A DNA stretch of 64,000 nt from CAYVVT01 sp964454335. Lineage in GTDB: Bacteria > Fidelibacterota > UBA8477 > JABMPR01. Shown piece by piece: positions 27,860 through 36,365 of this stretch. A program made the position numbers and the translations under genes. The DNA lies in assembly GCA_964454335.1 (NCBI GenBank), contig CAYVVT010000006.1, forward strand, positions 115,916 to 179,915, given 5' to 3'. The notes under the pieces are model-generated. The model ran no database searches. It was given only the letters and a program-made list of their open reading frames with translations, and was not told the DNA's origin. Numbering within the stretch: the first letter of the stretch is position 1; each line of letters begins with the position of its first letter.

Positions 27860-29176
27860 CTAGTCCCCTCCCAATGGCTCGGCGTACAATTCGTAGGGAC
27901 CTGCGTCAGTGATCCTTGCCCGGACAAGTGACCCCACTTCCAGATCCGCATCCAGATAGACATTGTGGTCGATCTCAGGCGCATCCCAGATGGTGCGCCC
28001 CAGCATCTGCCCTGCGATGTCCGGATCCGGTTTGTCAACAAGGATATCCAGTTCCCTCCCGATGAGTTCCTGGTTCCTGTCGATTGACAGGCTGTGCTGG
28101 AGATCCATGATGGCATCCATGCGTTCGCGTTTGATCTCCTCCGGGACATCGTCATCCAGATCTGCGGCAGAGGTGTCCTCCTCTTCAGAATAAGTAAACA
28201 CTCCCACCCGCTCAAACCGGATCTCCTCAAGGAAGTCCATCAGAGTGGTAAAGTCCTCTTCCGTCTCACCCGGAAAACCCACGATGAGCGAGGTTCGCAA
28301 AACAAGATCAGGGATCCCTGACCGCAGGTCGCGAAGCAATCTCCGCAAACCCTCAGCATCCAGCCCCCGCTTCATGGCAGTCAGCATCTCGGTTGATGCG
28401 TGCTGTACCGGAATGTCCAGATAGGGCAGTAACTTTTTCGCATTCCGGAAAACGGGTATGAGTTTGCGTGAGAAATGGGCGGGATGCGCATAGTGCAGAC
28501 GGATCCAATCCAAACCATCGACCTGGTCCAATTCTGAAAGCAGCTCATGCAGATACTGCTTGGGCCGCAGATCCCAGCCGTAGCTGGTGGTATCCTGACC
28601 GATGACCATGAGCTCACGAACACCCCGATCGGCCAGGGATCCAGCCTCATTCACCAGTGAATCGATCTCACGGCTACGCTGCGTGCCACGCATGATGGGG
28701 ATAGCACAGAAGCTGCAGACATTATCACAACCCTCCGTGATCTTGAGATAGGCATAGTGCCGGGGGGTCAGCAGTTTCCTCTGGTGATCCGGATCTGCAG
28801 CGAGATGCGGTTTATCCGTAAGGTGCTGGAAAATGCGCTGAAAATCCTCGGTGACGAAGAAGCGATCCACCTCGGGCATTTCACTTTCCAGTTCGCGCTT
28901 GTAGCGGGCGGACAGACAGCCGGCCACCAGCAATTGTTTCAGGCTCCCGGTCTTCCTGAGCTCTGCGCTTTCCAGGATGACCTCCACAGACTCCTCTTTG
29001 GCGTCACCTATGAAACCGCAGGAATTGATGATGATGGTTTCAGCATCACCGGGTTCTTCCACAAGCTGGATCCCGGCATTCTCAAGCCCACCGGCTATGA
29101 TCTCGGAATCCACGGTGTTCTTCACGCATCCCAGGGAGATGATATGGACTTTATCTGTTTGTTGGGGATCAGGCAT
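27860..29176 (-). CDS. rimO: Ribosomal protein S12 methylthiotransferase RimO
   Basis: A 438-residue radical-SAM enzyme that adds a methylthio group to an aspartate of ribosomal protein S12. The N-terminal UPF0004 domain has its three cluster cysteines (SLGCVKN, NSCGFI, VAGCLSARY). The radical-SAM triad is CDNVCSFC near residue 145, followed by RGTQRSR, and a TRAM domain covers about the last 65 residues (RELDILVDKPDPD). SLGCVKN and the overall length separate it from MiaB. The Shine-Dalgarno before the ATG at 29176 is weak. Preceded by a 153-bp gap, so it may have its own promoter. Confidence 0.95.
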   Translation of the reverse strand: MPDPQQTDKVHIISLGCVKNTVDSEIIAGGLENAGIQLVEEPGDAETIIINSCGFIGDAKEESVEVILESAELRKTGSLKQLLVAGCLSARYKRELESEMPEVDRFFVTEDFQRIFQHLTDKPHLAADPDHQRKLLTPRHYAYLKITEGCDNVCSFCAIPIMRGTQRSREIDSLVNEAGSLADRGVRELMVIGQDTTSYGWDLRPKQYLHELLSELDQVDGLDWIRLHYAHPAHFSRKLIPVFRNAKKLLPYLDIPVQHASTEMLTAMKRGLDAEGLRRLLRDLRSGIPDLVLRTSLIVGFPGETEEDFTTLMDFLEEIRFERVGVFTYSEEEDTSAADLDDDVPEEIKRERMDAIMDLQHSLSIDRNQELIGRELDILVDKPDPDIAGQMLGRTIWDAPEIDHNVYLDADLEVGSLVRARITDAGPYELYAEPLGGD

Positions 29177-29329
29177 GGTTGTTATTGAGAATATTGAAAT
29201 TTGAAATTTGAAATTCGAAAATGGAGAGGTCAGATCTTGTAGGTGTGGAAAGAACTGCGTCCAGAGGTACCGCCACTCCGATATCGCAGCTTCGGTTCTG
29301 ATGAGATCCTTTCAAGTTATTAACCTCCA
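29177..29329. other. Short AT-rich spacer between ftsY and rimO
   Basis: 153 bp. At about 29198-29221 there are short direct repeats of GAAATTT/GAAATTC. A plus-strand frame crossing this region looks like chance. No terminator or RNA gene seen. Confidence 0.4.
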
Positions 29330-30289
29330 CTACACCCTCTCTCCATTCTGCTTGCCGGACGCGCCTTTGGGTACCTCGAAGATCGCACGGACGTAATCCT
29401 CTGCATTGAAATCCTGGATATCATCTACCTTCTCGCCAATGCCAATGTACTTGACCGGGATCTGCATACGCTGATTGATGGCCAGTGCGATGCCGCCTTT
29501 GGCAGTACCATCCAGTTTGGTAAGGAACAAGTGGTCTACAGGAGCGGCCGCCGAGAACTGTTCGGCCTGAATCAGTCCGTTCTGACCGGTCGTCGCATCG
29601 ATGGTGAGCAGCGTTTCGTGTGGAGCTTCGGGTATGACCTTCTGCACCACACGTCTGATCTTGGCCAGTTCCTCCATGAGGTTCTTCTGGGTATGCAGAC
29701 GCCCGGCTGTATCGATGATCACAACATCCATTTCCCGGTTGCGGGCGGCATTCAATGCATCGTACACCACTGCTCCCGGATCCCGGGCTGCTTCGTTACG
29801 GACCAGCTGAGCTCCGGAACGCTGGGCCCAGATCTCCAACTGTTCGATAGCGGCTGCTCGAAATGTATCCCCTGCCACAAGCATGACCTGATGGCCAGAG
29901 GCTCCATAGAATGCAGCCAGTTTCCCGATAGACGTTGTCTTGCCGGTTCCATTGACGCCTACCACCAGGATCACGTGCGGACGTTGTGGCCCCATCTCCC
30001 TGGCAGAATGGTCGTCCAGCCTTTTCACGAGATCCTCCCGGAGGAAATCCAGGACCGTATCCATTTCGACCACCCTGTTCAAAGGAAAATTCTTCCTCAG
30101 GTCCTCGATGAGCTCGATGGCGAGATCAACACCGATATCCGCTGAGATCAGGGTTTCCTCGATGGTATCTAGTAGTTCGTCGGTCAACGGGACGGATCCG
30201 GTAAAGACCTTGCTGAGCCGGTTATTGAATTCGACGCGGGTGCGGCTCAATCCCTGTTTTAGTCGTTGATATGCTGATTTAAGCATCAT
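29330..30289 (-). CDS. ftsY: Signal recognition particle receptor FtsY
   Basis: A 319-residue SRP-receptor GTPase that docks ribosome-SRP complexes at the inner membrane. The N domain covers ~1-100 and the G domain the rest: P-loop VVGVNGTGKTTSIGKLA, DTFRAAAIEQLEIW, DTAGRLHTQKNLMEEL, TKLDGTAKGG, and the C-terminal VDDIQDFNAEDYVRAIF. The acidic A domain of enterobacterial FtsY is absent, as in many other bacteria. Two adjacent ATG codons (30289, 30286) follow AGGATCC; either could be used. 33 bp downstream of the phosphatidyltransferase. Confidence 0.96.
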   Translation of the reverse strand: MMLKSAYQRLKQGLSRTRVEFNNRLSKVFTGSVPLTDELLDTIEETLISADIGVDLAIELIEDLRKNFPLNRVVEMDTVLDFLREDLVKRLDDHSAREMGPQRPHVILVVGVNGTGKTTSIGKLAAFYGASGHQVMLVAGDTFRAAAIEQLEIWAQRSGAQLVRNEAARDPGAVVYDALNAARNREMDVVIIDTAGRLHTQKNLMEELAKIRRVVQKVIPEAPHETLLTIDATTGQNGLIQAEQFSAAAPVDHLFLTKLDGTAKGGIALAINQRMQIPVKYIGIGEKVDDIQDFNAEDYVRAIFEVPKGASGKQNGERV

Positions 30290-30322
30290 GGATCCTGAAT
30301 GTCAGATGGGACAGACAGAAGA

Positions 30323-30907
30323 TCAGGCTTCGGCCTGCTTGTTGAGTTGGTAGAACCGGTAGTACTGTTGCAGGTAGAAGAAAAGAGAGATGCATGCCAG
30401 CAAGACGGAAAGGTACATACAGTAGATGGCCCAGGGTTCCAATTTGAATATCATCAGCAGCAAGGTCACAGTGGTGAGGAAGATGGACCACTTCCCTGTT
30501 CGATTGGCTCCCATGTCGTGCCGGCGCTCACGATTCACGATATACCCGATGATCACGATAAGGCTCTCACGAAAGATCATAAACCACACGAACCATCCCG
30601 GAACACGCTCTGCTACCGGCCTGGCCCAGAACAGCACGGCAAAGATGACGATCTTGTCAGCGATGGGATCCAGGAACTTGCCTACCAGGGTGATCTCGTG
30701 ATAGGAACGTGCGAACCAGCCATCAAGAAAATCCGATAAAACAGCCAGCGATATCCAGAACACGGCCCACAGAGGAAAATCCGCCAGCCTCCCATCCCAG
30801 CCATTCAACAGAACCACGATGGGAATGGCCATGAACGCCCGGGCAGCTGACATGAGATTGGCCAGCGTGAGGTATTTCTTCATCTGTTGTCTGTCAGGTG
30901 CTGCCAT
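30323..30907 (-). CDS. pgsA: CDP-alcohol phosphatidyltransferase (PgsA type)
   Basis: A ~194-residue polytopic membrane enzyme, most likely CDP-diacylglycerol-glycerol-3-phosphate 3-phosphatidyltransferase of phosphatidylglycerol synthesis. The full CDP-alcohol transferase motif is present as DFLDGWFAR, eight residues, then GKFLDPIAD, so all catalytic aspartates are kept. The frame opens further upstream inside the ATPase gene; the ATG at 30907 (GGATCC 8 nt before) is preferred and overlaps that gene by 14 nt, and a second ATG lies at 30883. Assignment to PgsA rather than another alcohol acceptor rests on length and general resemblance. Confidence 0.85.
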   Translation of the reverse strand: MAAPDRQQMKKYLTLANLMSAARAFMAIPIVVLLNGWDGRLADFPLWAVFWISLAVLSDFLDGWFARSYHEITLVGKFLDPIADKIVIFAVLFWARPVAERVPGWFVWFMIFRESLIVIIGYIVNRERRHDMGANRTGKWSIFLTTVTLLLMIFKLEPWAIYCMYLSVLLACISLFFYLQQYYRFYQLNKQAEA

Positions 30908-31538
30908 GGACGCGGATCCCACACTTTTCAAATAAAACCGGCTCAGTTGCCAGGAACTGGTCACGAACCCCGGAATACACCAGGTGGCCCTCCTCGAGGA
31001 CCAGGACAGAGGACGTCGCTTCAAGGATGTCCAGATCGTGGGTTATGACCAGGAGTCGAGTATTCACGGAGGCTAACTTATTTATTTTCTCAATAATGAC
31101 CATTTTTTCTTTCAAGCCCAGTCCGATCCCGGGTTCATCCAGGATGATAGCAGCAGGTTGAACATAGAATGCACAGGCCAGTGCCACACGTCTTAACTCT
31201 CCACTGCTGAGAAAGTGAAAAGGCAGGGTAACCAGTTCCTCAACGCGATCCAACCCCAATTCGAGGAGTGTCTGCCGCACCTGGTACATATCCATCTTCC
31301 GGTCGAGCAGTTCAGACAGCTGCTCCTCCAGGTTCTCCGCGAACAGGAAATCCTCAGGATATTGCGGCAGATAGAACCAATCTGATTCCGCCCCGGCCGC
31401 GAGTTGCCGGGCATAGGTACTCTTGCCGCTGCCGTTCGGACCGATCAATCCTATGGTTGAGGACTGACAGTCTATCTCTGGTAGGTCCACAGCAAAGCCA
31501 CTCTCTGGATATGTATGTTGAACTGCCGGCAGGATCAT
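30894..31538 (-). CDS. ABC transporter ATPase, ECF (CbiO/EcfA) type, second of pair
   Basis: A 214-residue ATP-binding subunit: Walker A GPNGSGKST, Q-loop region YLPQYPEDFLF, signature LSSGELRRVALA, Walker B AAIILDEPGIGL and switch ITHD. Phe in the 'YPEDFLF' segment and the short size fit ATPases of energy-coupling-factor vitamin/metal transporters. It overlaps the other ATPase by 4 nt (translational coupling). No EcfT or substrate-binding S subunit is present in the window, so the transported substrate cannot be told. Confidence 0.82.
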   Translation of the reverse strand: MILPAVQHTYPESGFAVDLPEIDCQSSTIGLIGPNGSGKSTYARQLAAGAESDWFYLPQYPEDFLFAENLEEQLSELLDRKMDMYQVRQTLLELGLDRVEELVTLPFHFLSSGELRRVALACAFYVQPAAIILDEPGIGLGLKEKMVIIEKINKLASVNTRLLVITHDLDILEATSSVLVLEEGHLVYSGVRDQFLATEPVLFEKCGIRVHGST

Positions 31539-32200
31539 CGTGATCCCTCGTGTAAGCTTCCTTCCGAAAGTTGTACGTGTTGCTGACCCCAGCTGACTTC
31601 ATCAGGATACTGACTCACATGCAGAATGGTGGCTCCCTGAGCATGGGCGCTTTCAAGAGAATTCCTCAGAAGTCTTGAGTTGCTGCGGTCGAGGAACGAT
31701 GAAGGCTCATCAAGCAGCAGGAAGGCACTGCGGGGACCGAAGAAGGAGGCCAGGGCAAGTCTTTGCCGTTCACCACCTGAAAGCGTTCGGATCCTCCTGT
31801 GCAGCAGGGAATTCAGCGCATAGACCTCAGCCAGGCTCCGAATGCGGTCAAGCTGCTGATCCGTGGCGATCTCAAGCTCCTCCTTTACCGACTCCCCCAG
31901 GAAGAAATCGATGGGATTCTGTGGCAGGTAGGCGCAATTCGCCTCTGCGAGGGTTCTGGGCTCGCCGGGAATGACCTCTGCTCCATCCAGGTAGATCCTG
32001 CCCTTCTGAGGAACGAGCACTCCCAGGATCAGTTTGAGCAATGAGCTTTTACCGCTGCCATTGTCGCCGGTGATCGTCGTGAAACTGCCTCTGGCGATGT
32101 TCAGGTTAAGATCTGAGAAGACGGTTTTCTCGATCCGTCTCCACCGGTAATTCAGGAAGATCCCTTCCAGACGGATCGCATCAGCTGGCACTGGGATCAT
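31535..32200 (-). CDS. ABC transporter ATPase, ECF type, first of pair
   Basis: A 221-residue ATP-binding subunit: Walker A TGDNGSGKSS, Q-loop region YLPQNPIDFFLG, signature LSGGERQRLALA, Walker B FLLLDEPSSFLD and H-loop VSQYP, where the usual switch His is not obvious (LHVSQY). Loss of the switch His would make this the less active half of a heterodimer with the next gene; that is an inference. It overlaps the polyprenyl synthase gene by 4 nt and the second ATPase gene by 4 nt. Confidence 0.82.
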   Translation of the reverse strand: MIPVPADAIRLEGIFLNYRWRRIEKTVFSDLNLNIARGSFTTITGDNGSGKSSLLKLILGVLVPQKGRIYLDGAEVIPGEPRTLAEANCAYLPQNPIDFFLGESVKEELEIATDQQLDRIRSLAEVYALNSLLHRRIRTLSGGERQRLALASFFGPRSAFLLLDEPSSFLDRSNSRLLRNSLESAHAQGATILHVSQYPDEVSWGQQHVQLSEGSLHEGSR

Positions 32201-33174
32201 TTCTCGCGCTGGATATTGAAATCAACGAATTGGATCAGTGAGTGCTTGACAGGGCCGTCCGGGAAGATCTCCAGGGCGCTCTTGGCCTGATCGCTGAATT
32301 CCTGAAGCTTCTTGCGTGTATAGTCCAGGCCGCCATGGTCGGTAATGAACGCCAGCACCTTGTACTGGGAGCCATCAGCTAGACCGCGACGCATCAGATT
32401 CCGGAATTCCCTGCGTGCTGGCCTGTCTGCCTGCGACAGCGCATGAATGATGGGCAGGGTGACCATGTTGTGCTTCACGTCCAGACCAATGGGCTTCCCC
32501 ACCGTGGCAGCCCTGCCTTCGAAGTCAAAAAGGTCATCCTTGATCTGGAAGGCGATGCCGAATGAACGCCCATACTCGCACATGGCATTCCAGGCTTTTT
32601 CTTCGCTGCTGGTGGTCATCGCACCCAGTTTGCAGCCCGTGGCCAACAGTGAGGCGGTTTTATCCTCGATCATATTGTAGTAGGCTTGCTCGGTCATTGT
32701 ATCAGAACGGGCACGATCGATCTGGTCGATCTCACCGGTGACCAGACGGTCCGCCGTGTTCGAAAGCAGGTCCAGCATCAGTGGATCCTTGAGCTCCACC
32801 ATCTTGATTAGTGCCTTTGAAAAAAGGTAATCCCCAATGAGCACACTGACCTTGTTGCGCCAGATGGAATTGATACTGGGGATCCCGCGACGGGTTTCCG
32901 CCTCATCCACCACATCGTCGTGCACCAGGGTGGCCGTGTGCAGGACCTCTACAAGCGTGGCCGCAGCGTAAGTGGTCTCATTGCATTCCCCGCTCAGTTT
33001 TGCAGAGAGCAACAGAAGCATGGGCCGCATCTTCTTGCCTTTCTGTGCAATGACATATTTCATGACCTGATTGATGAGGAATACGTGTGATTGCAGCGAC
33101 TTCTCGAAGTGTCGCTGGAAAAGGTTCAACTCAGCCTGAATCGGTCTCAGGAGGTCATTCAATGAGATCTTCAA
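32197..33174 (-). CDS. ispB: Polyprenyl diphosphate synthase
   Basis: A ~325-residue all-alpha trans-prenyltransferase that elongates allylic diphosphates with IPP for quinone or carrier-lipid side chains. Both aspartate-rich motifs are intact (HDDVVDEAETRRG; FQIKDDLFDFEG), with GKKMRPMLLLLSA near the N-terminus. Small residues precede the first motif (TATLVHDD), which fits medium to long products. No ATG is present at the start. TTG at 33174 has GAGGAG 10 nt upstream and is preferred; TTG at 33198 or 33162 are alternatives. It overlaps the end of tatC. The exact chain length is unknown, so the symbol is provisional. Confidence 0.88.
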   Translation of the reverse strand: MKISLNDLLRPIQAELNLFQRHFEKSLQSHVFLINQVMKYVIAQKGKKMRPMLLLLSAKLSGECNETTYAAATLVEVLHTATLVHDDVVDEAETRRGIPSINSIWRNKVSVLIGDYLFSKALIKMVELKDPLMLDLLSNTADRLVTGEIDQIDRARSDTMTEQAYYNMIEDKTASLLATGCKLGAMTTSSEEKAWNAMCEYGRSFGIAFQIKDDLFDFEGRAATVGKPIGLDVKHNMVTLPIIHALSQADRPARREFRNLMRRGLADGSQYKVLAFITDHGGLDYTRKKLQEFSDQAKSALEIFPDGPVKHSLIQFVDFNIQREK

Positions 33175-33934
33175 TACGGACAGGCTCCTCTTCTTCAAGG
33201 GCTTCTTTTTTCTGTTTGACCATATAGGCTACGAATACACTCAACTCATACAAGAGGATCACGGGAGCAGCCACACCCAGCATGGTAAATGGATCTGCAG
33301 GTGTAAAGATAGCTGCAATGACCAGAATGATGAGATAGGCAAACCTGCGGATCTTGCGGAGAATTGATGGTGTGACAATACCGAGTTTCGCCAGGATGAA
33401 AACCACGATGGGTAGTTCAAAGGCGATTCCGGTAAAGGTGAGCAGCAGGGTGATATACGAGAGATAATCGGCGATGGTGACGTAATTAACCAGGTCCGGC
33501 AGACCATAGTTCAGGACCGCAAAGAATTTCAGGGACCAGGGGATCATGATGAAATAGGAGAACAACGCTCCCACGACGAAACTGAATATTGTCGTGAGTA
33601 CCAGGACCGGTATGAACACCCTTTCATTTGCGATGAGACCGGGAGCGATGAATTTCCAGAGCTGATAGATGATCACCGGCAGTGAGAAGACGATACCCAC
33701 CATGATGGCCACGCGCATCTTGGCCAGAAACACTCCCAGGATGGTGGTGTTCAGCAATGCGAGCTTTGGTTCCGTCTGGTCGATGGGGATCTTGAGGATC
33801 TCGATGATGGCGTTGGAGAAGATGAAGCCGACAACGGCGAACAGCACGATGCTAACCAGTGCTTTTATCAGCCGCCACCTCAACTCCTCCAGATGGTCAA
33901 GCAGGGGCATTTCTCCTGATTGATCTTTACTCAT
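33155..33934 (-). CDS. tatC: Twin-arginine translocase subunit TatC
   Basis: A 259-residue inner-membrane protein with the six-helix TatC pattern. The N-terminal cytoplasmic block MPLLDHLEELRWRLIKAL is diagnostic, followed by FSLPVIIYQLWKFIAPGL and FYIM-like FSYFIMIPWSLKFF. It forms the receptor complex that recognises twin-arginine signal peptides of folded exported proteins. No tatA/B lies nearby. It is 45 bp downstream of meaB, and its 3' end overlaps the prenyl synthase start. Confidence 0.96.
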   Translation of the reverse strand: MSKDQSGEMPLLDHLEELRWRLIKALVSIVLFAVVGFIFSNAIIEILKIPIDQTEPKLALLNTTILGVFLAKMRVAIMVGIVFSLPVIIYQLWKFIAPGLIANERVFIPVLVLTTIFSFVVGALFSYFIMIPWSLKFFAVLNYGLPDLVNYVTIADYLSYITLLLTFTGIAFELPIVVFILAKLGIVTPSILRKIRRFAYLIILVIAAIFTPADPFTMLGVAAPVILLYELSVFVAYMVKQKKEALEEEEPVRIEDLIE

Positions 33935-33979
33935 GAGCAGCTAAGATACATCACGCCTGAAGATTCAAAAACAGCAAGC

Positions 33980-34903
33980 TCAACTACCCAGCAATTTCTT
34001 CACGATCTCACTGGGACTGATCTCGGCTTTCAGGACACTTTCCTGCAGAAAGGATTCACGTTGGGCAGTCCAGAAGTCCTCCTGGATCTTGTGCTGAACA
34101 ACGCTGCGGATCTTCAGCCGCAGGCGCTGTTTGAAATTCGCATGTTTCAGATCGTGTTCCTGGAGCATGGCGCGATGCGAATCCAGGGCGGTGGACAATT
34201 CTTCAATGCCTTCTCCCTGGGGAGCAATGGTCTTCAATACAGGCGGGATCCAGCCATGCTCCTGGAGGGGTCTCATCTCCAGCATGGTCTGCACCTGTAT
34301 CTGGGCCTGGTTGGCACCCTGTCTATCGGACTTGTTCAGAACGAAGATGTCAGCGATCTCCATCAGACCAGCCTTCATGGCCTGGATATCGTCACCGGAT
34401 TCGGGAACCAGGATCACCGCCGTTGTATCGGCAGCCTTGGCAATGTCCAACTCCACCTGCCCCACCCCTACGGTCTCAAACAGTATGATGTCGAAGCCAG
34501 CGGCATCCAGCACATCCGCCGCATCCTGTGAACGGATGGCCAGACCTCCATGACTCCCACGGGTTGCCATGGAACGGATATAGACCCCGGTGTCGGCCGA
34601 ATGACGCGTCATCCTGACCCGGTCCCCGAGAATGGCTCCACCAGAAAAGGGACTGGTGGGATCAACCGATAGTACGCCTACGCGCTTGTCCTGAGAACGA
34701 AGGATCTCGATCAACTGATCTACCAGGGTACTCTTCCCGGCGCCTGGCGGCCCCGTGATCCCCACGCGATAGGCCCCACCGATATGCGGGAATATCTCAT
34801 CGAGTAGACCGATGTCATCATCGCTGGAGTTCTCAACAAATGAAAGCGCCCGGGATATGGCCAGGCGCTCAGCTTCTAAAATTCCTGGGAGGTCTAGTGT
34901 CAT
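33980..34903 (-). CDS. meaB: MeaB/ArgK-family GTPase (methylmalonyl-CoA mutase chaperone)
   Basis: A 307-residue G3E-family GTPase that protects and reloads the B12-dependent methylmalonyl-CoA mutase. Motifs: P-loop VGITGPPGAGKSTLVDQL, VLSVDPTSPFSGGAILGDRVRM (family hallmark), FETVGVGQVE (Walker B/switch) and LNKSDRQ (NKxD). Length and motifs fit MeaB, though an equivalent chaperone for a related mutase is possible. The mutase genes are not in the window. It is 20 bp downstream of the Crp/Fnr gene. Confidence 0.93.
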   Translation of the reverse strand: MTLDLPGILEAERLAISRALSFVENSSDDDIGLLDEIFPHIGGAYRVGITGPPGAGKSTLVDQLIEILRSQDKRVGVLSVDPTSPFSGGAILGDRVRMTRHSADTGVYIRSMATRGSHGGLAIRSQDAADVLDAAGFDIILFETVGVGQVELDIAKAADTTAVILVPESGDDIQAMKAGLMEIADIFVLNKSDRQGANQAQIQVQTMLEMRPLQEHGWIPPVLKTIAPQGEGIEELSTALDSHRAMLQEHDLKHANFKQRLRLKIRSVVQHKIQEDFWTAQRESFLQESVLKAEISPSEIVKKLLGS

Positions 34904-34923
34904 ATTCTGAGTGTTCGGGACTC

Positions 34924-35628
34924 CTAGGATTTAGATTGATACATCTCTTTGAATTTAGCGTACTTCATGATCACGATCTTTTGGCCATCGCGGCGTACCC
35001 AGTTCTTGTCCTCCAGTTTCTTGATCATCCTCGAGACTGTCTCCCTGGTGGTTCCGGCCATGTTCGCAATATCCTGCTGCATGGGAAGTTGCCCGACAGT
35101 GACGTCACCCATTTTGTATGTGCCATATTCTTCAGCAAGTTCAATAAGGATGGCGGCGATCTTGCCCTCGGCGTCACTCAAGGTCAGATATTCAAGGTGG
35201 AGATCAGTTTTGCGCAAACGCAGCGCCAGCTCCCGGAGCAGCGAAATGGCTACCTTGGGGTGCTGTTCAAGCAGATCGAGAAATTCACGGCGGTTGATGG
35301 TCTGGATCTTACAGGGTTCCAGTGTGATCACATTCGCAGATCGGGTCTCACCATCAAGGATGGCCAGTTCACCAAAGAAATCCCCTTCATGGAGGAAAGC
35401 AAGAACGGCCTCGCGCCCATCCTCCGCCAGTCGGGTTACCTTGACTGAACCGGTGTCAATAATGAAGAAGTTGTCCCCCTGCTCTTCCTGATGCAGAATG
35501 TGTGAATCCTTCTCGTACTGCTTTCCCTGACAAACTGTCGCTAAATGTTCAAGGACCTTGTCATCCAGTTCAGCAAAAAGAGGGACTAATCTTAGTGTGT
35601 CAATGACAGCTTCTCTAGCCTCTTCCAT
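34924..35628 (-). CDS. Crp/Fnr-family transcriptional regulator
   Basis: A 234-residue regulator. The ATG at 35628 (GGGAG 9 nt before) is preferred over the upstream ATG at 35658. Residues ~10-125 are a cyclic-nucleotide-binding beta-roll that keeps the phosphate-binding pattern FFGELAILDGETRSANV (G-E-L and R-S), so cAMP or a similar ligand is plausible. Residues ~150-225 are the winged HTH (MQQDIANMAGTTRETVSRM). No Fe-S cysteines of Fnr are seen. First gene of the minus-strand run, divergent from rpsT. Targets unknown. Confidence 0.92.
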   Translation of the reverse strand: MEEAREAVIDTLRLVPLFAELDDKVLEHLATVCQGKQYEKDSHILHQEEQGDNFFIIDTGSVKVTRLAEDGREAVLAFLHEGDFFGELAILDGETRSANVITLEPCKIQTINRREFLDLLEQHPKVAISLLRELALRLRKTDLHLEYLTLSDAEGKIAAILIELAEEYGTYKMGDVTVGQLPMQQDIANMAGTTRETVSRMIKKLEDKNWVRRDGQKIVIMKYAKFKEMYQSKS

Positions 35629-35840
35629 GCAAAATTTCTCCCATCCGGTGATCCCCACATGAAGTGGTGTTGGTTACAAATACTCCCTGCGTCCCAGTTC
35701 ATAACACAATGATGCGGGTTTGATGAAAAGTAGGCCAATTTTCATGCCAGAGAAATTAAAAAATTACCCATCCAGGCCGATATCGCGGATTTCCTTTCTG
35801 CAGAGATTGACCGGTGTGTTGAATGTTTTTATCTAAACCG

Positions 35841-35869
35841 TTGACAGACCTGAACTAAGAATCTATATT
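35841..35869 (+). promoter_or_regulatory. Sigma-70-type promoter of rpsT
   Basis: A perfect TTGACA (35841-35846), a 17-nt spacer and TATATT (35864-35869), about 30 nt before the rpsT ATG. As expected for a highly expressed ribosomal protein gene. Confidence 0.8.
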
Positions 35870-35898
35870 CGCGCGCATTTTGAGAAGAAGGAAACACT

Positions 35899-36153
35899 AT
35901 GCCTGTCAAAAAGACTGTAGCGAAAAGAATCCGCCAGGCCGAGAAATCACGCGTGCGGAACAAACATTATACTTCGAAGATGAAGACTGCGATCAAGAGA
36001 GCCCTTGATGCAGATACTAAAGAAACAGCTGAAGCACTGGGTCGCGATGCCATCTCTGTGATCGATAAGACCGTATCAAAGGGAATCATTCACAAGAATA
36101 AGGCCGCCAACCAGAAGTCCCGTGTAGCCAAACATGTGAATTCACTCAGCTGA
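35899..36153 (+). CDS. rpsT: 30S ribosomal protein S20
   Basis: An 84-residue, very basic, alpha-helical protein that binds 16S rRNA in the 30S body. It starts MPVKKTVAKRIRQAEKSR and continues VRNKHYTSKMKTAIKRAL, typical of S20, and keeps the IHKNKAANQKSRVAKHV C-terminal block. GAAGGAAAC precedes the ATG. Monocistronic, with its own strong promoter and terminator. S20 often regulates its own translation; nothing here shows that directly. Confidence 0.97.
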   Translation: MPVKKTVAKRIRQAEKSRVRNKHYTSKMKTAIKRALDADTKETAEALGRDAISVIDKTVSKGIIHKNKAANQKSRVAKHVNSLS

Positions 36154-36176
36154 ATCCGGTCCGGATTTTTGCTCCC

Positions 36177-36203
36177 AAAGCCGTCCTCATGGGCGGCTTT
36201 TTT
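36177..36203 (+). terminator. Terminator after rpsT
   Basis: AAAGCCGTCC, a 4-nt loop, GGGCGGCTTT (one G-U pair) and a further T run. Confidence 0.9.
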
Positions 36204-36221
36204 CGTTTATGAGATTATACT

Positions 36222-36346
36222 GTCATCGCGAGTACTATCCGGTGGATAGTACGTGGCGATCCAGTTCACGAAGCATCGCACCTCAATAACTGGATTGCGA
36301 CGTTGCCCATTGATGCCAAAGACAGTAATGGTCTTCTCGCAGTGAC
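36222..36346 (-). repeat. Palindromic cloverleaf-like repeat, copy D (degenerate, inverted)
   Basis: Ends GTCATCGCGAG and CTCGCAGTGAC are a decayed form of the GTCATTGCGAG/CTCGCAATGAC ends of the copies at 53-55 kb. Inside, a perfect hairpin GTACTATCC-GGT-GGATAGTAC occupies the position of the first side arm. The central loop, read on the minus strand, carries TTATTGAGGTGCGATGCTT, matching copy C, so this copy is inverted. It lies between convergent rpsT and the amidinohydrolase gene. Confidence 0.75.
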
Positions 36347-36365
36347 TGATTACGGGTTTATTCTT

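Noticed and set aside
29208..29396. Small 62-codon plus-strand frame between rimO and ftsY
   Set aside because: It runs into the 3' end of ftsY on the other strand and has no convincing start signal or similarity.
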